A DNA stretch of 64,000 bases from Marsupella aquatica (lineage: Eukaryota > Marchantiophyta). Both the position numbers and the translations under genes were made by a program. The notes below the pieces were generated by a model, which saw only the letters and a program-made list of their open reading frames with translations, was not told the DNA's origin and did no database searches. Positions within the stretch are counted from its first letter, which is position 1, and every line of letters starts with the position of its first letter. The stretch spans positions 4,526,001 through 4,590,000 of the forward strand of contig OZ316895.1 of the NCBI GenBank assembly GCA_973895155.1, given 5' to 3'. Below are positions 13,098 to 25,260 of this stretch, piece by piece.

Positions 13098-13300
13098 GTG
13101 TGGATCACTTTCCACTTCAATTCGACCCAATGTAAGCTGTTTTATTTTTCACTTGTTTCCTGCCCTGACAGCGCTTGGAGACATTGAGCACACTGTAAAT
13201 GTGGATCCCTTTCCACTTTATATTCGATTCAACCCAATTCAAGCTGTTATTATGTTCCCCTTACTTCCTGCCCTGACAGCGCTTCGAGTCATTTGGCAAA
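13098..13300. repeat. Diverged tandem duplication of about 100 bp
   Basis: Two adjacent copies share GTGGATC.CTTTCCACTT, CGA..CAA.CCAA, AAGCTGTT.TTAT and CCTGCCCTGACAGCGCTT. The second copy starts near 13200. Confidence 0.8.
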
Positions 13301-14650
13301 GTGGACCGCTACCATAACACGAACAGAGGAGCAGCACACTCGCTTGAGATAATCAAGGAGCTACGGTCTCCTACCGTCTCACAAATGACAGTTAATCTGC
13401 GCAACACTATTTCCTGGGAAACAAGGTCAAAACAAGGATGTTTCACAAATGGAAGAGAACTTGGAATGATAAACCGCAGATTCGGAGGAATCACATAACT
13501 AATATTGTACCGTTGGACGATGTCCTACTGGAGGCAAAGCAAATCAGATATTCTTGCAATTGAGAACTTTCTGAAAAATAAGCGACATCAGTGTTGAATT
13601 TGCAAACTTGACACTTGAATAAGATTTGTATAAATAGGTTGTACAATTCTACACGTCAAAATAATTGCCGCTCCGACAACGAAAGACATCATTCTGATCC
13701 TGTCAAATCTTCCTAAAGTGGGTCCTTCTGCACTGATCACTTTGAAGGGCGAATCCTTTCACCCCTGTAGCAATGATCTAGCTTTGGACATGAAACGCCA
13801 CCGAAAGGGTTCTCATCGAGCTATGAATGATTTCCCTGCAGTTCGGGAATAATGATGGAAGTGAGTGCACATCTGGATTTCCAATACCATGTGTTTCTTG
13901 GACAACAATCCAGGTTTGATGGCTAGAATAGCTGGCAGATGGACGCCATAGTTGTACATATCAGCATCCGCCCGAGGATGCTGTATCGTAGCCTTTTCAC
14001 AAATGCTTCCATCCAGGATAAATATATTTTCCCAGTGTAGTTATATTCAATGCTACATTACCCACAATCTAAGAATTGGCACATTGCGGATGTGGAAACC
14101 ACCTGAACAAGTGACCTCAAGCATGACAATACTGATAGCACTGGCTGTTCCCTCTGATGTTTTCCAATCGAGTTTCAAAGTTGATTCTACGTGAACATAA
14201 CGTAATTCCTAAAGCTCTCCTGATGCCAAATGCCCTAGCTGATTTCGAAGAAAGCCGAAGAGGATAGTTTCACGAGGATCAAATTTCATATCCTGATTTG
14301 GTAAGAAGTTTCACTGGACTAAAACCTTGGGTGTGTTAGAGACCTGATATATCACCTTAGAACGAGTCTCATCAGCTAACATCTATTTTTCGAGTGAAAG
14401 GAGTCAATCAACTGAAGAGACTTCCATTGGTCCAACTAAGATTCTATCTATACTTGAGCTCCTTCTCTCCTAGCCAAGGAAGCTCATAATGGTGGCCACA
14501 TTTCACCGTGTCCCCCAGAATAGTCAAGCTATCAGAACCCGACTGCAGTTTCAACAGACCAAATGAGATGGGACCTTAGCAAACAGGATTTACAGTTTAC
14601 CTGCTCAACTAAACCAGCTGGCTTGTCCTGGACGACAGTATCAAGCTCCA

Positions 14651-17056
14651 TTAGTAGTCATATGCGTCTCTGCTCCTTGTGCTAGCACTGTCAGGGGTGT
14701 AGAGCGGAGATTGCATAGAAGACATCACCTTCGGCCTTATTTCCTCAAGCTGTCTAATTACCTCCCCGATATCTGGCCTCACAGCAGCTGTTGGCGCACA
14801 ACAACCCATCGCGAGTTGCAAGGCTTGCAAAAGCCCATCATCGGCAGGAGTGCGGGCGAGTCCTCTCATAACCTCAAAGTCAAACACCTCTGATGTTTTC
14901 TCCTCCAAGACTGCAGACTTCACCAAGGTGGGCAGATCAACCACCTCTTCCGAATCTGATGACTTGCCAGGCTTCTTCCCAGTCAACACCTCGAGCATAA
15001 CTATACCGAAACTGTAGATATCAGTTCTGGTGTTGGCCTTTCTGAGCTTGGTAAGCTCCGGTGCTTTATAGCCTTGTGCACTAGCTGCACTTAATACGTC
15101 GTTGGTGGCAACCGGGATCATGAGTTTCTCAAGGCCATAGTCTGAAAGGTGAGCAACGTAGTTATCATCCACCAAGATATTCTTCGACTTTAGATTACCA
15201 TGAATGATGGGGGTACTTAGTCCAGTATGAAGGAAAGCTAAACCCCTTGCAGCTCCGAGCATGATTTTGTGACGGCGAGCCCAACTTGGTGTAGGTTTGG
15301 TAGAAGATACGCCTGCACAAAGAATATGCCTTAGAAACAGCAGCAAGCTCTCTTTTGAAATCGTCAGGGGTCCCAAATCCCCAAAACACCACTGTCGTCT
15401 GTGTAAAATACACAACCAGGGCAAGGCAAGAAACATCGAATACAACCTAGCTGGTGGCAAACTTTGTAGTAGCCGACTGTTTCTCAAGAGGTCCACATTC
15501 TCATCCATTGTAACAGAGTTAAAACGGATGCGTCCAAGCAGAATGGAAATTGATGCGACTGGAAGGAAGGCGAAGTTAATGACATAAGGAGAAAAGAAAG
15601 CCTTACTGTGCAAGAGATCAGCCAAACTTCCTTTTGGCATGTAATCAAATACGAGTAACTTCTCCTCTTTGGGCCCCGAGTAGTAGGCTCTCAAGGGCAC
15701 AAGATTCCGGTGACGAATAAGGCCAAGCTCCTGTACTGAAGGCACAAATTCCGGCCGATCTCTGGCGGTTCCCTCTCTGAGAAGCCTCAGAGCAATCGTA
15801 AAACCATTAGCAAGCTTGGCCTTATACACTGTGCCGTAGCTGGTCTTACCCAGCACTTCACCTGTAGCATTGAGTACATCCTCCGCAGTTAGAGACTCTC
15901 CACCTTCGAAATGGACAATTTTCCCAGCTTCCCCTGCTGCGTCGTCGTCTTCAAATTGCCTTCTGAAATCAACACCTCGTTGCTGCTTCTCGCTGGTAAC
16001 TTTCGATCGTGCTTGAGTAAGGAAAATCAAAAGGGACCCCGAGACGACAAAAAAGGATAGAACACCAATGATAATTCCAGCCACCACTTTAGGACTCATG
16101 CCCCCTCCTTTATGGGACTCCGTTTTGGCTGTCCCATTAATTGCAGAACTCTGAGGAGTGTAAGCAGGAGCAGGAACGTGTGCTGCCACGGTCCCAGAAC
16201 TGTTGCTGCAGTTGGTTGGGAGAGGTGGCCCACATAGAGACGGGTTATTCAAGAAGGAGCTGGAGTCTAATGGAATCCTGAATGTGGGAATCGGCCCACT
16301 TAGATTATTGTTCGAGAGGTCCAAGCTAGTCAAATTGGTCAGCTGTCCCAGGTCTACAGGAATCTCGCCAGAGAAAGAATTGTTACTCATGTCGATTTCA
16401 TTCAGAGCCGGGAAATCACCAAGGAATGGGGGTATAGGCCCATCGAACTGGTTGTTTTGCAACTTCACCTCCCTTAGCATGGGACACACCGTCCCAGGAT
16501 TAGCTGGGGTTGGAAGTAGGCCTTGCAATGAGTTGGAATCAAGCTCCAGGGTCTGCAGCTGACTGCATAGGTTCCACAACGAGGCAGGAATGGTCCCGTT
16601 CAGGTTGTTCCGTCCCAAGAGCAAGGTATTCAGGTTCGGGCTATTCCCAATCTCCAGAGGAATGGGCCCAGTGATGGCATTTTCTCGAAGTGAAAGATCT
16701 GTGAGAGAGGAGAGATAACCGAACTCCTTGGGAAGGCCTCCCGTTAATCCTGCGGCTCCCAGAAGAATACTCCTCACTACCACATTAGGATCAAACGGAC
16801 TACTGGAGTTCGAAGCAACTTGTGGATCGGAACAATTCAAAGTTGGGCCATTCCGGTATGCCCAAGTTACTCCCCTCCATGTACATATTGGCTTGTTCGT
16901 ATCCCAGGTGTTGATGAGAACGTTGCTTGGCCCGAGAGTACTTTTCGCAGTGAGCAGGTTAATCACATCCCCATTGAACGCCCCAATTGAGCAGCACCAA
17001 AAGGCCAGAGCGAGCACAGAGCAAAAGAGAATCGTGTTACAGCACCTTGGCCCCAT
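14651..17056 (-). CDS. TMKL1: LRR receptor-like pseudokinase, TMKL1 type
   Basis: Two exons, 17056-15607 and 15312-14651, joined by a GT-AG intron in phase 1, encode 703 aa. I chose the ATG at 17056 because the frame upstream opens only with GTG and this Met begins a signal peptide (residues 1 to about 26). An LRR N-terminal region follows, then roughly six leucine-rich repeats (about 92-262), a Pro/Ser-rich juxtamembrane stretch, one membrane helix (about 324-346) and a kinase-like domain (about 395-680). The domain lacks key catalytic residues: the VAIK lysine is Arg424 (IALRLL), the HRD motif is H521-G-N with Asn for the catalytic Asp, and the glycine loop is GKTSYGTV; the DFG position is DYG. 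Phrases such as VLNATGEV, SYGTVYKAKL, IALRLLREGT and MGCCAP closely match Arabidopsis TMKL1 as I remember it. It probably signals as a scaffold or co-receptor at the plasma membrane. The intron lies just after the DLLHS segment. Confidence 0.93.
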   Translation of the reverse strand: MGPRCCNTILFCSVLALAFWCCSIGAFNGDVINLLTAKSTLGPSNVLINTWDTNKPICTWRGVTWAYRNGPTLNCSDPQVASNSSSPFDPNVVVRSILLGAAGLTGGLPKEFGYLSSLTDLSLRENAITGPIPLEIGNSPNLNTLLLGRNNLNGTIPASLWNLCSQLQTLELDSNSLQGLLPTPANPGTVCPMLREVKLQNNQFDGPIPPFLGDFPALNEIDMSNNSFSGEIPVDLGQLTNLTSLDLSNNNLSGPIPTFRIPLDSSSFLNNPSLCGPPLPTNCSNSSGTVAAHVPAPAYTPQSSAINGTAKTESHKGGGMSPKVVAGIIIGVLSFFVVSGSLLIFLTQARSKVTSEKQQRGVDFRRQFEDDDAAGEAGKIVHFEGGESLTAEDVLNATGEVLGKTSYGTVYKAKLANGFTIALRLLREGTARDRPEFVPSVQELGLIRHRNLVPLRAYYSGPKEEKLLVFDYMPKGSLADLLHSKAFFSPYVINFAFLPVASISILLGRIRFNSVTMDENVDLLRNSRLLQSLPPARLYSMFLALPWLCILHRRQWCFGDLGPLTISKESLLLFLRHILCAGVSSTKPTPSWARRHKIMLGAARGLAFLHTGLSTPIIHGNLKSKNILVDDNYVAHLSDYGLEKLMIPVATNDVLSAASAQGYKAPELTKLRKANTRTDIYSFGIVMLEVLTGKKPGKSSDSEEVVDLPTLVKSAVLEEKTSEVFDFEVMRGLARTPADDGLLQALQLAMGCCAPTAAVRPDIGEVIRQLEEIRPKVMSSMQSPLYTPDSASTRSRDAYDY

Positions 17057-19749
17057 GCCTCCTTCGCCTGTCCACACACCGTACCAGCCTTCACAGCTTG
17101 ATCGCCGATCACCACAAAACCTTACCACTTGGAGTGAACAATTTTCGGCTCATAATGCTGGCCCACTTCGCGAGGGGATTTACTGTGTCACTCGAGTGCC
17201 AGTCTATATTTCGAAGAGGTTTCCGCCTAGGAATGTTTGACATTGGAAACCATCAGGATCGGCTTCTGGGGAAGGAACATCTCAAACGCACAGCTGTCAG
17301 GGAAGGGAATTGCTGCTCCCGAGATCAATCCGCTGACACTTCGGATGGTGAACGTGGAGTAATGAGTTTGGTATCATTCGGCTTCGCCCAAAGCCCAAAT
17401 GTCAGCTTCAACTATGACCGCTCGAGCGACATAACGGAGCGCATAGACTCTCCAAGGAAATCAAGATACCTGCAACAGAAATCAAAGCAGGGCTGTTAGA
17501 GAAATCTAGTTGCTGAATTCTGTGGTACAGGATAATACCTTACACAGACTGTCAAGACCCGCTGAAAAAGGGGTGGACTTGAAGCATGAGAGAGCAGATG
17601 GTTCAGGGGTTAAGGGAGACATCTGTTAAGACCAGACGCAGCACGGGAATATCGTTCTAAGCAGATGGATTATAATGCTCGTAATTAGTAACCTCCACTG
17701 ATAAGCCTACTAATCTTTGGCTAAGCGCCAGCTCTCCATCCTGATTCGGAGAGACGTCGAGTTTCACCTGCCTTACAAGAAGGAAAAGTGCATTCTTGAG
17801 ATCATGGCTGGAAGCGGAAATAGTGGAATTTCCACGTGTGATCGACAATTGTCAAGACATGCTATTGACTTCCCTTCCCACGTAGAACCTAATGATGTAG
17901 ATTATGTACCCTTGTCCCGTCAGAACCCAACCACTACACTATGCAATTCTGCAACCTGAGATCTCGCGCGCATCCTAATGGCAGGCAAATGTACACGGAC
18001 GAATTCGCCTCCGTCACAACGTCATTCACAGCCGAAGAATAAAGAAGGGTTTCCTCCTGGACTCTACTACCAAGGTCGAGGTAGGTGATCAGAAACAGAA
18101 ATTTGTAGGGTCTAATGTGGCGGAGTTCATGAAGAATCCCCACAACTATAGCATAGAGGAAAAACTTGTTAGTTTCGGAGGGGAAAAGAAGACTACCCAC
18201 ACCATAGATGGAAGAGAACAGTGCCTAATTGCCGTTGCTACAGCAGCTTGCCTCGCATTTGCTAATAGTAAGGATCCTAGCTTACTAGCGCACGCTTGAT
18301 AACACATGGGCAGGGCCTGCTCTTGAATGTCTTAACTGTGATAACAGCGGCAGCATCCCGCTCTTGACTGATGTCTCCCACCACTGTCCGTGCTGAATCA
18401 ACTAATCCAGAGGCTGAGAATAGTGACATAGTAATCCGAAAACCACGGTGGGCTGGGTAGTGTCGTGAACAAAGCTCCCACTAGAGCAGACTCCTCCGAT
18501 GGGAAGACGTACGACGAGGCCGACCAACACCAAAAGACAGACGCCTCTATATAATTTCGACCTGCACCTACTAGGTGCTCAAAGGTGAGCACCAGCCCCA
18601 CAGATAATGATGCCTCAAGAACTAGTCTTCATCTCACAGAACCAGCTCCCCCGTCCCCCCTCTCCTCCACCGAACTAAACCAACCCACCCAGTTCAAATG
18701 AGTTCTCCCTCTCAACAATTCTTTTCTCTCCGAACACCAAATTTGCGTTCTCACCCGTCCCGTCCTTGCTAACTAACTTGTCCTGCCCTCCCTCCGCTGC
18801 CCTGTCCTGCCCTCCCTCTCCACACGCACCACCAACGTAAGCAATGCTGCTGTTTGCCTTCCCGAATCCCCATCATCCGCTTCTGGAGAGGAGTAGCTAA
18901 CCAGTCCTCTATTTCTCATCCACTGATGAGCACAGCTGATGAGCATATCCTCACTCACTCATCTCACTGATCACTCCAGTCATCTCACTCACAGGCCCTG
19001 TCCACCTAGAATCACTCACGTAATCGCTGCACATTGATTGCCCTTCTGGCCCAAATGAAGGCCTTAATATGCCACCACCAAACAACGCAGGTCAGCGCAG
19101 GCCCCTTTGCAGTAAGTTGTTGCGGCAATGCCGGCTCATCCAGTCGTCCCCTACTCTCAAAGTTCAAAGTTCAAACCGCTCAGATCATGACCCTCCTACG
19201 GAAGAACTATCATGACACCCTGAGTGTGAGATCCCATTCAACTATTCAAGTATTCAACAGTCAAAATCCAGTTCCCTTTTCTCCTCTGGTGTCTGTAAAG
19301 CGTGCATGGGGAATTGGGGCATAGCAGACTGGCAGTCTAGCAAAGCAGCTTCCGACAATCCTCCCCACCGCACCGCACCCCACCATCCCGTCTTTCGCGT
19401 GCCCTTTTGGTCTCCATCGTGGTCCCACCCTCGCAGAAAAATCGCTAGCTCGCCATCGCCATTCTTCCCCCAACCTCAACTCAGGACCAGTCCCCTCACG
19501 TAGGACGATGAAGAAAGGAAAAGAAAGGAACGCGTCCCTACATTTGGACCGTTTGTCGGCGACGAGCCCGCCGTCAACAGCCGTCCAATGCTCCAGTCGC
19601 CGTCGCCTCGAGTGCCGCCCCCGACCTGACTGGCACGTCACACCATTCGCCCCCACACGGGGGGCGCTGGACTGCAGGGCAATCAGGGGACGATTATTAT
19701 TTCGTTGCACGCCAACTTCAACGCCACTAGAGGACATGTCACATTAGTG
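17057..19749. other. Intergenic, GC-richer towards 19.3-19.7 kb, no gene recognised
   Basis: The first part should contain the 5' region of the receptor gene. A stretch at about 18640-18830 is pyrimidine-rich (CCCTCC and CTCTCC runs) and 19330-19720 is GC-rich with many CpG. Open frames on both strands across 19261-19747 overlap each other and carry no known motif. The composition would fit a promoter or first exon of an undetected gene, but I cannot support one. Confidence 0.4.
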
Positions 19750-22700
19750 AGGGGAGGATTCGAGTCATGAATTTGGAGCTTCTCATCACTCTCTTCAACA
19801 TACCCCACCTACTCATGATTGTGGACTTCTGCATAATGTTTATATATCACAAACAATCAATCATGTAGTGGATCTTAGTAACTAACTCGACAAATAATTT
19901 TCTCAAAACTAGCTTGATTACCCCATTGATTAAATAGCAAGATAACCTTGTCCTTGAATAGAAACAAAGATGAAGACAAACAAAAATTATGCAAAAATAA
20001 AGAATTCTATGATATTTCAGTTCACTAGCCTGACTACCAGTCCCTTGAACATAAATAGAATTGAAAAAAAAATGAAAAAAATCTATAATATTATCTTTGC
20101 AAACCATTCTTTTGCACCTTTTAGATTTTTTTTATTTGGAGACATTATTACATTTTGTCTTTATTTGAGTTATGGTTTAGAGGCTTCACTCTAGACAATA
20201 GCCCTTAAAAGTAGCTTATGTTTGCAATTATATAGTAAGAGTTTTGCCCCCATCTTTGTTTCTTTTCCACCCTAGTTTCCAGTTTTGTCCTTATTAAGGG
20301 TTACAATCTAAAGGTTTTGTTCTAGACCACGGCCTGGAAATTAACTTTGCATCACACTTAATTAGTAAGATTGAATCTAACTTCGTTCTGGCACCTACTG
20401 ACTAGAAGTGGAAACTTGGATAGACACAAATGTTTGATGTGATGGACATGCAAAACTAGAGCAGTACTAAAGCAGAAAATAATGGAAACTCAAATGGACA
20501 CTAAGGTTTGACGTGATGCTAGGATGCACTTGCAAAACTTTGATGGACACAGATGAAATATTTCAATTTGTTCGCATATTATGTTTCTTTCTTTTTTTAA
20601 TAAGGAAAACTGTAAAACCCCAAGAGTCAATCATAACGTTTGAACTGTGGACTTATGAGTCTCAACTCAAGGGGCCTAGGACACAGCCCTGCCTCTCTCA
20701 TAGCATGTTTTATGCATTCTGTTCCACAAAAGGACTTGTATGGGTATTCTGCCTTTGCAACTGTCCAATTTTTTATTGAACTTAGTTGAAGTAGTTGGGG
20801 TCCCTAGGTTCCTTCCATGACTACTGTGAGCGTGCCCAAAACCTCTTAAATACACTTCCATATCATGACACTCTAGTTAAGATTTTGGGCCTATTGTGAC
20901 ACTGTAAAGATTGTGCGTCCATCCAAGTACCAGCCTCAAAATGGTACTAACCATTTATCCCTAAGCACTAATCTAGGCACTAATAAGTACTTCAACTTGT
21001 GCTCAGTCATTTCAGTCAAGCTTACTTTGCCAAAAACCTTATAAAAACAGTTGATGGCTGATTTTGAGTTTGGTTCGTTCATAGTTTGTAAATAAAACAA
21101 AAGGATAATTGTTTTTTTTTAAATAGATAAATTTTACTGAAAAGGCCTCAAGAAACCCCGCAGCAAGGACCAGAGGGGGGGGGGCAAGGGGCAAAACCCA
21201 GCAGCAAGCAAAAGAACACCGGCGCCCAAGAAACAAAGCCCCTGGGCCCTAGGTCAAGACTTTAGGGCGGGAATGAGTCCTAGTCAACCACCTACTAATG
21301 GCCAAAAAATGAATCCACCTACAATCCCACCTCCAGTGCACCAAATGGCAGTCCCAAATGGATGGGCCTCCAATGAGAGAAAACAAAGGTACTAGGTTCA
21401 GAATAATCCCACGGACCTAGTATACCAATTCCTAAAGGACAGAGCCCTTCTCTTAAGTTGCTTACTATTGTGATCGGAGTATGAGGTGTTGCCACTACAG
21501 GCTTGCCAAACACCACCCAACCAAGGGGATGTGGGGCAGCCCATACCAATCCTACCAATAACCCAAATTGTTTTGTTCCCTTCTTTCAAGTTCGTAGGTA
21601 GACCACTGGGTAAACATTAGCAGGATAGTCTACTATAGAAGAATATCAAGAGACATTCCAGATTGAGACAAATGCTTCAGAGTTGTGTGGGTGTGGTTTC
21701 AAAGATTGACCACACATCCAATGATGTGTATGGGCCCGACGATCCCTGTTTAGCAGTGGCCCTCTCCACCAAAAAATTAAGAAAGAAAATTACTAGTTGC
21801 AAGTAGTAGACCATTTGAATGGGGGAGGCCAGGGAAACTTGTTGACATCATCCTTTTTACACATACTCCACCCAGAAGTGGGGTTCATTAGCAGCTACCG
21901 TTCCCCTGAACACAACGTCATGACACTGTATTCAAATAGTGTGCCCTAAGCCTTGTGTGCAAATTTTGAATACTTCAATACAATTTCGCTCACAAACATC
22001 TTGGGTGCCAATAACAGGCTAAGCTGGGGTCATAGAATTAGGAACCAGTCTCGATAGTTTCTGCATAACTTAGGACCTTGATCATTTCAGCTCGTACAAT
22101 CAATCACCCACTCCAAAATGCATTCCCTGATCTCCTTCTGTCTTTTCTCTATAATTGTTTTATTGCTTATAGGAGGTATGTAAATCATCAGGGTCTGGAT
22201 ATCTGTGATGTAGCTTGGAAGCTTGTCTCTCTTCTCTTTGCGCCACTTCTGGTCTTTTGACATGAAGAGAATAACTAGTTGGCATCCTAGATTGAGATCC
22301 TCATCAGATGCCAACTACTCATACAGATCAGTCACTCTTGAACCCGCGATTAATCATTAGGTTCACTTTGGGCCAGCTGGGTTGATTTTTGGTAACTCAA
22401 CTAAGATGTCAAACTCAAACACAGAGCCCAGTTGTTGTGTTCAAATAGGAACCGTCTTCTTAGTCAAGAGAGCTCATTTTTTCCCCATTTTCAAACACAA
22501 TGCTATGGCCCTCTGTTAGAGGGAAACCGTAGTCACACTCAAATAATAAATTGAAGGGCAAGCATAGAGGCGCTTGCACCTAAGTAAGGGAGGTCTCATA
22601 ATGAGACTTAGGATTGCCCTAAGTGATGAACGCCACAAAGAGGTAGGAGAAGTGCTTATTAGGGTGCGTATTTGACATTACAGCAGGGTCATAGGTCTGA

Positions 22701-24427
22701 AGAATGACACATATGGACAAGTACACTATTCTAGTTTTCATCAAGACTCATTCATAAGAAGCTACTTGGTATTGCCAGGTATTATTAATACCCTAGCCAA
22801 AGAATTATAACTTCATAAGGTCAGACGATTAGACATGGATCACATTTGATTACTATCAAAAAAACGTTACTTTGGCCTATTAATGCTAACGGTAGTCTAT
22901 CCTAATAGAGAATCTGGCAACCCTTTTGAATTTGAGCCGTTCAATTAGACCTCTTCAAGGCCACGATTTGTTGCAGAGGTATTAAACAGTAGTTATGAGC
23001 AGCCGGCATAGTAAGTACAGGATTAATTAGTGGCAGTCTAGTCTATTAGCCTAGCCCACAGATTATTAAACGAGCAGGAATCTTTAACTGAAGACTACGA
23101 GCTGAACTCCTTGCGCTTGGAGTCAAAAGTCTATCGGAAACAATCATGAAGCAGGAACAACTCAAGAAAACCTTAATTAAGGGGATAAATAAGAAGATGG
23201 ACAATTCTGATGATCAAAGTGCGGTAAACTCTAGCTAAGTGCACTCCCGTGAACAATCCAGCAATATGTACTTAAATAGGGTTTCGACTACTTTGATTAA
23301 CTGTAATTGTAAGGTTTTGACATGCAATGGCCCTCTCTGGCAGTCAAGATAATCAAGACTTCCTTAGTAAGTTATATATCCCCAAACGTGATACTCCAGT
23401 TCATAGTGCAAATTTATTCTCCATAAATATTACTCGCGGATCATTAAGTGTAAGTTGAGGGAAATGCACATGTGTCACTGTGTTCATGAACCCTTATAGA
23501 GGGTTCTCCACTTTTACATTTGTTGTTTAGTGCATCACCTTGCACTTAATAAAAGTGCAAAATGCAAAATGCTGGGGGAGAAGGTAAGAACGGTACACCT
23601 GGCAATTACCCAGGGTTTACTCTTATGGAGTGTGCAGTGCTCACTGTACTACTGTAGGCATGCAAGCCGAAATTAATTATAAGATGACTCTCGAGAGTAA
23701 TTAGCCAAACAGGAAATTTGGCAGGTGCACTACAAAATTAAATGACCATCGTTAATCACTTAATCAGCGTCCTTACATTAATAGGAGCAGCATACACGAA
23801 GCACTGTATCATAATATCATTTGTACCTTGACGATGCAAATATGCAATCATGGATCAATGGTGTTGAGACTATAATAATCATGCCCACGACGCTCAGGCG
23901 TCACCTTCCTGGAGAAATCCTTCATGGAGGTCTGCTGAATACTCATTACTTTATCGTCCATGATAGTTTGTGGGGTGTGCACCATGGTCTTACTGTAGAC
24001 TATGGCCTACAATAGCGTTTGTTTAGCAGCGAAGATTCGTTTGCCTAAATTTTGCCTTTTGTCTTCTCATAGCCAGTTTCCCACACTGAGGCACAAACCC
24101 CATTAGCCAGAATCTCATGGCTGTATTTAAATCTAGGGAGATCCTTTCGTCAGAATTGAACATGAATATTCTTAGCATTTCTCCTTCACTCAAGGGGACA
24201 TTCTACACACTGCCCAAAAAGGGAAAACAAAAAAAGGGCTTCAAAATTTCCCTGCCGTACACATGTATCACCGTGCCAAATAATAGAAAGCATCACTAAG
24301 AAATGATCACAAGGCTGGAGACACCGTCAAGGACAAAAACCCAGGAAGACCCAAGGGCCCAAAATCATTCAAACAAATCTGCACCAAGTGTTTTTGCGAC
24401 CAAAACAAACAATGATCAACGCTCCAA

Positions 24428-24447
24428 CCCCCCCCCCCCCCCCCCCC
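24428..24447. repeat. Homopolymer run of 20 C
   Basis: Uninterrupted poly-C on the plus strand. Its length is probably unreliable in the assembly. Confidence 0.95.
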
Positions 24448-25220
24448 TCATTATTTTTACAAGTCAACCTCAAAGTTCATTGACTGAGTGAATTCAGTTT
24501 ATAGTGGTGAGATCTAGAACTTGATGTGTATGCCAACGGATGAATTATAGTCTCACATTCAGGAATCTATAAACAAAATGGTGCTGAGAAGATAGATAAC
24601 ATACCTTGACAGAGAGTGAAAGACATGACACAAAGGAGCGAGAGGGAAAGTTGCTCAGTTCAAATGTTGCCCTAAATTACCACGCCCCCTCCCCCCTTTC
24701 CTCCCCTCCCCCCCTGAGTTGATCCTTGCCAGTTTGAACTTATCCTGTAACATTTTGCAAGACTTCTCACTCCTGCCTCTCCTTTGCTAGCAAAAGCCCT
24801 TTAAGGTAAATATGAGCGCCAGGACCACCATAGCAGCAAAATCGTCTTCCCACATGAATACCAGTTAAATAATTTCATTCACTGCAAACATGGTCCTCAT
24901 ATAGCCTGTAAACATCTTGCACATGACAGCTTCTGCTCCACAATGCAACTCTAGGGGTTTGACATCGTAGCAAATTCCTATGTGCAAGATGGAGAGGTCT
25001 TATTTGATCTTATTTTATTTGTGTTCTTGGTTGACTAAATGCATTTACACTTCATAAAAAATTTGGGGAAAATGCAAAATGTGAAAATACAATTTAATTG
25101 AGCTTGCAGCTGTTAGAAACAACAAGGACATCTTTCTATATACTTACGGAGAGAGGCCAGAGTAAGGGCTATGGTCTAGATTGAAGCCTCTAGCCAGGCT
25201 GGGCCCAAACTAATAATCTT

Positions 25221-25260
25221 GGGGGGGGTGGGGGGGGGGGGGGGTGGGGGTGGGGTGCGG
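25221..25260 (+). repeat. G-rich tract, possible G-quadruplex
   Basis: Nearly pure G broken by single T residues (runs of 8, 14, 5 and 4 or more G). Such a tract could fold as a G-quadruplex and is prone to slippage and sequencing error. Confidence 0.85.

Larger units (their letters stand above)
9990..14650. other. 4.7-kb intergenic region, no gene recognised
   Basis: The first few hundred bases should hold the protease promoter and the last few hundred the 3' region of the receptor gene. In between I see no conserved coding sense. About 11440-11890 belongs to a dispersed repeat family seen again at 21900-22530 (shared phrases include CATTTTCAAACA.AATGC.ATGGC and ATTCAAATAG.G). Two local duplications are listed separately. 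Open frames near 12789-13055 and 11944-12189 carry no motif I know. Confidence 0.5.

Noticed and set aside
15313-15606. Uninterrupted 825-codon reading of the receptor gene
   Set aside because: The stretch is open by chance but is bordered by a good donor and acceptor, has no family similarity and would split the kinase domain after the DLLHS segment. It is an intron.
17057-17128. Upstream extension of the receptor pseudokinase by 24 residues
   Set aside because: The longer frame starts with GTG, and the extension has no signal-peptide character. The ATG at 17056 directly begins a good signal peptide.
19261-19747. Arg/Ser-rich open frame of 158 codons on the minus strand
   Set aside because: Frames are open on both strands because the DNA is GC-rich and poor in stop codons; no motif, no splice partners.
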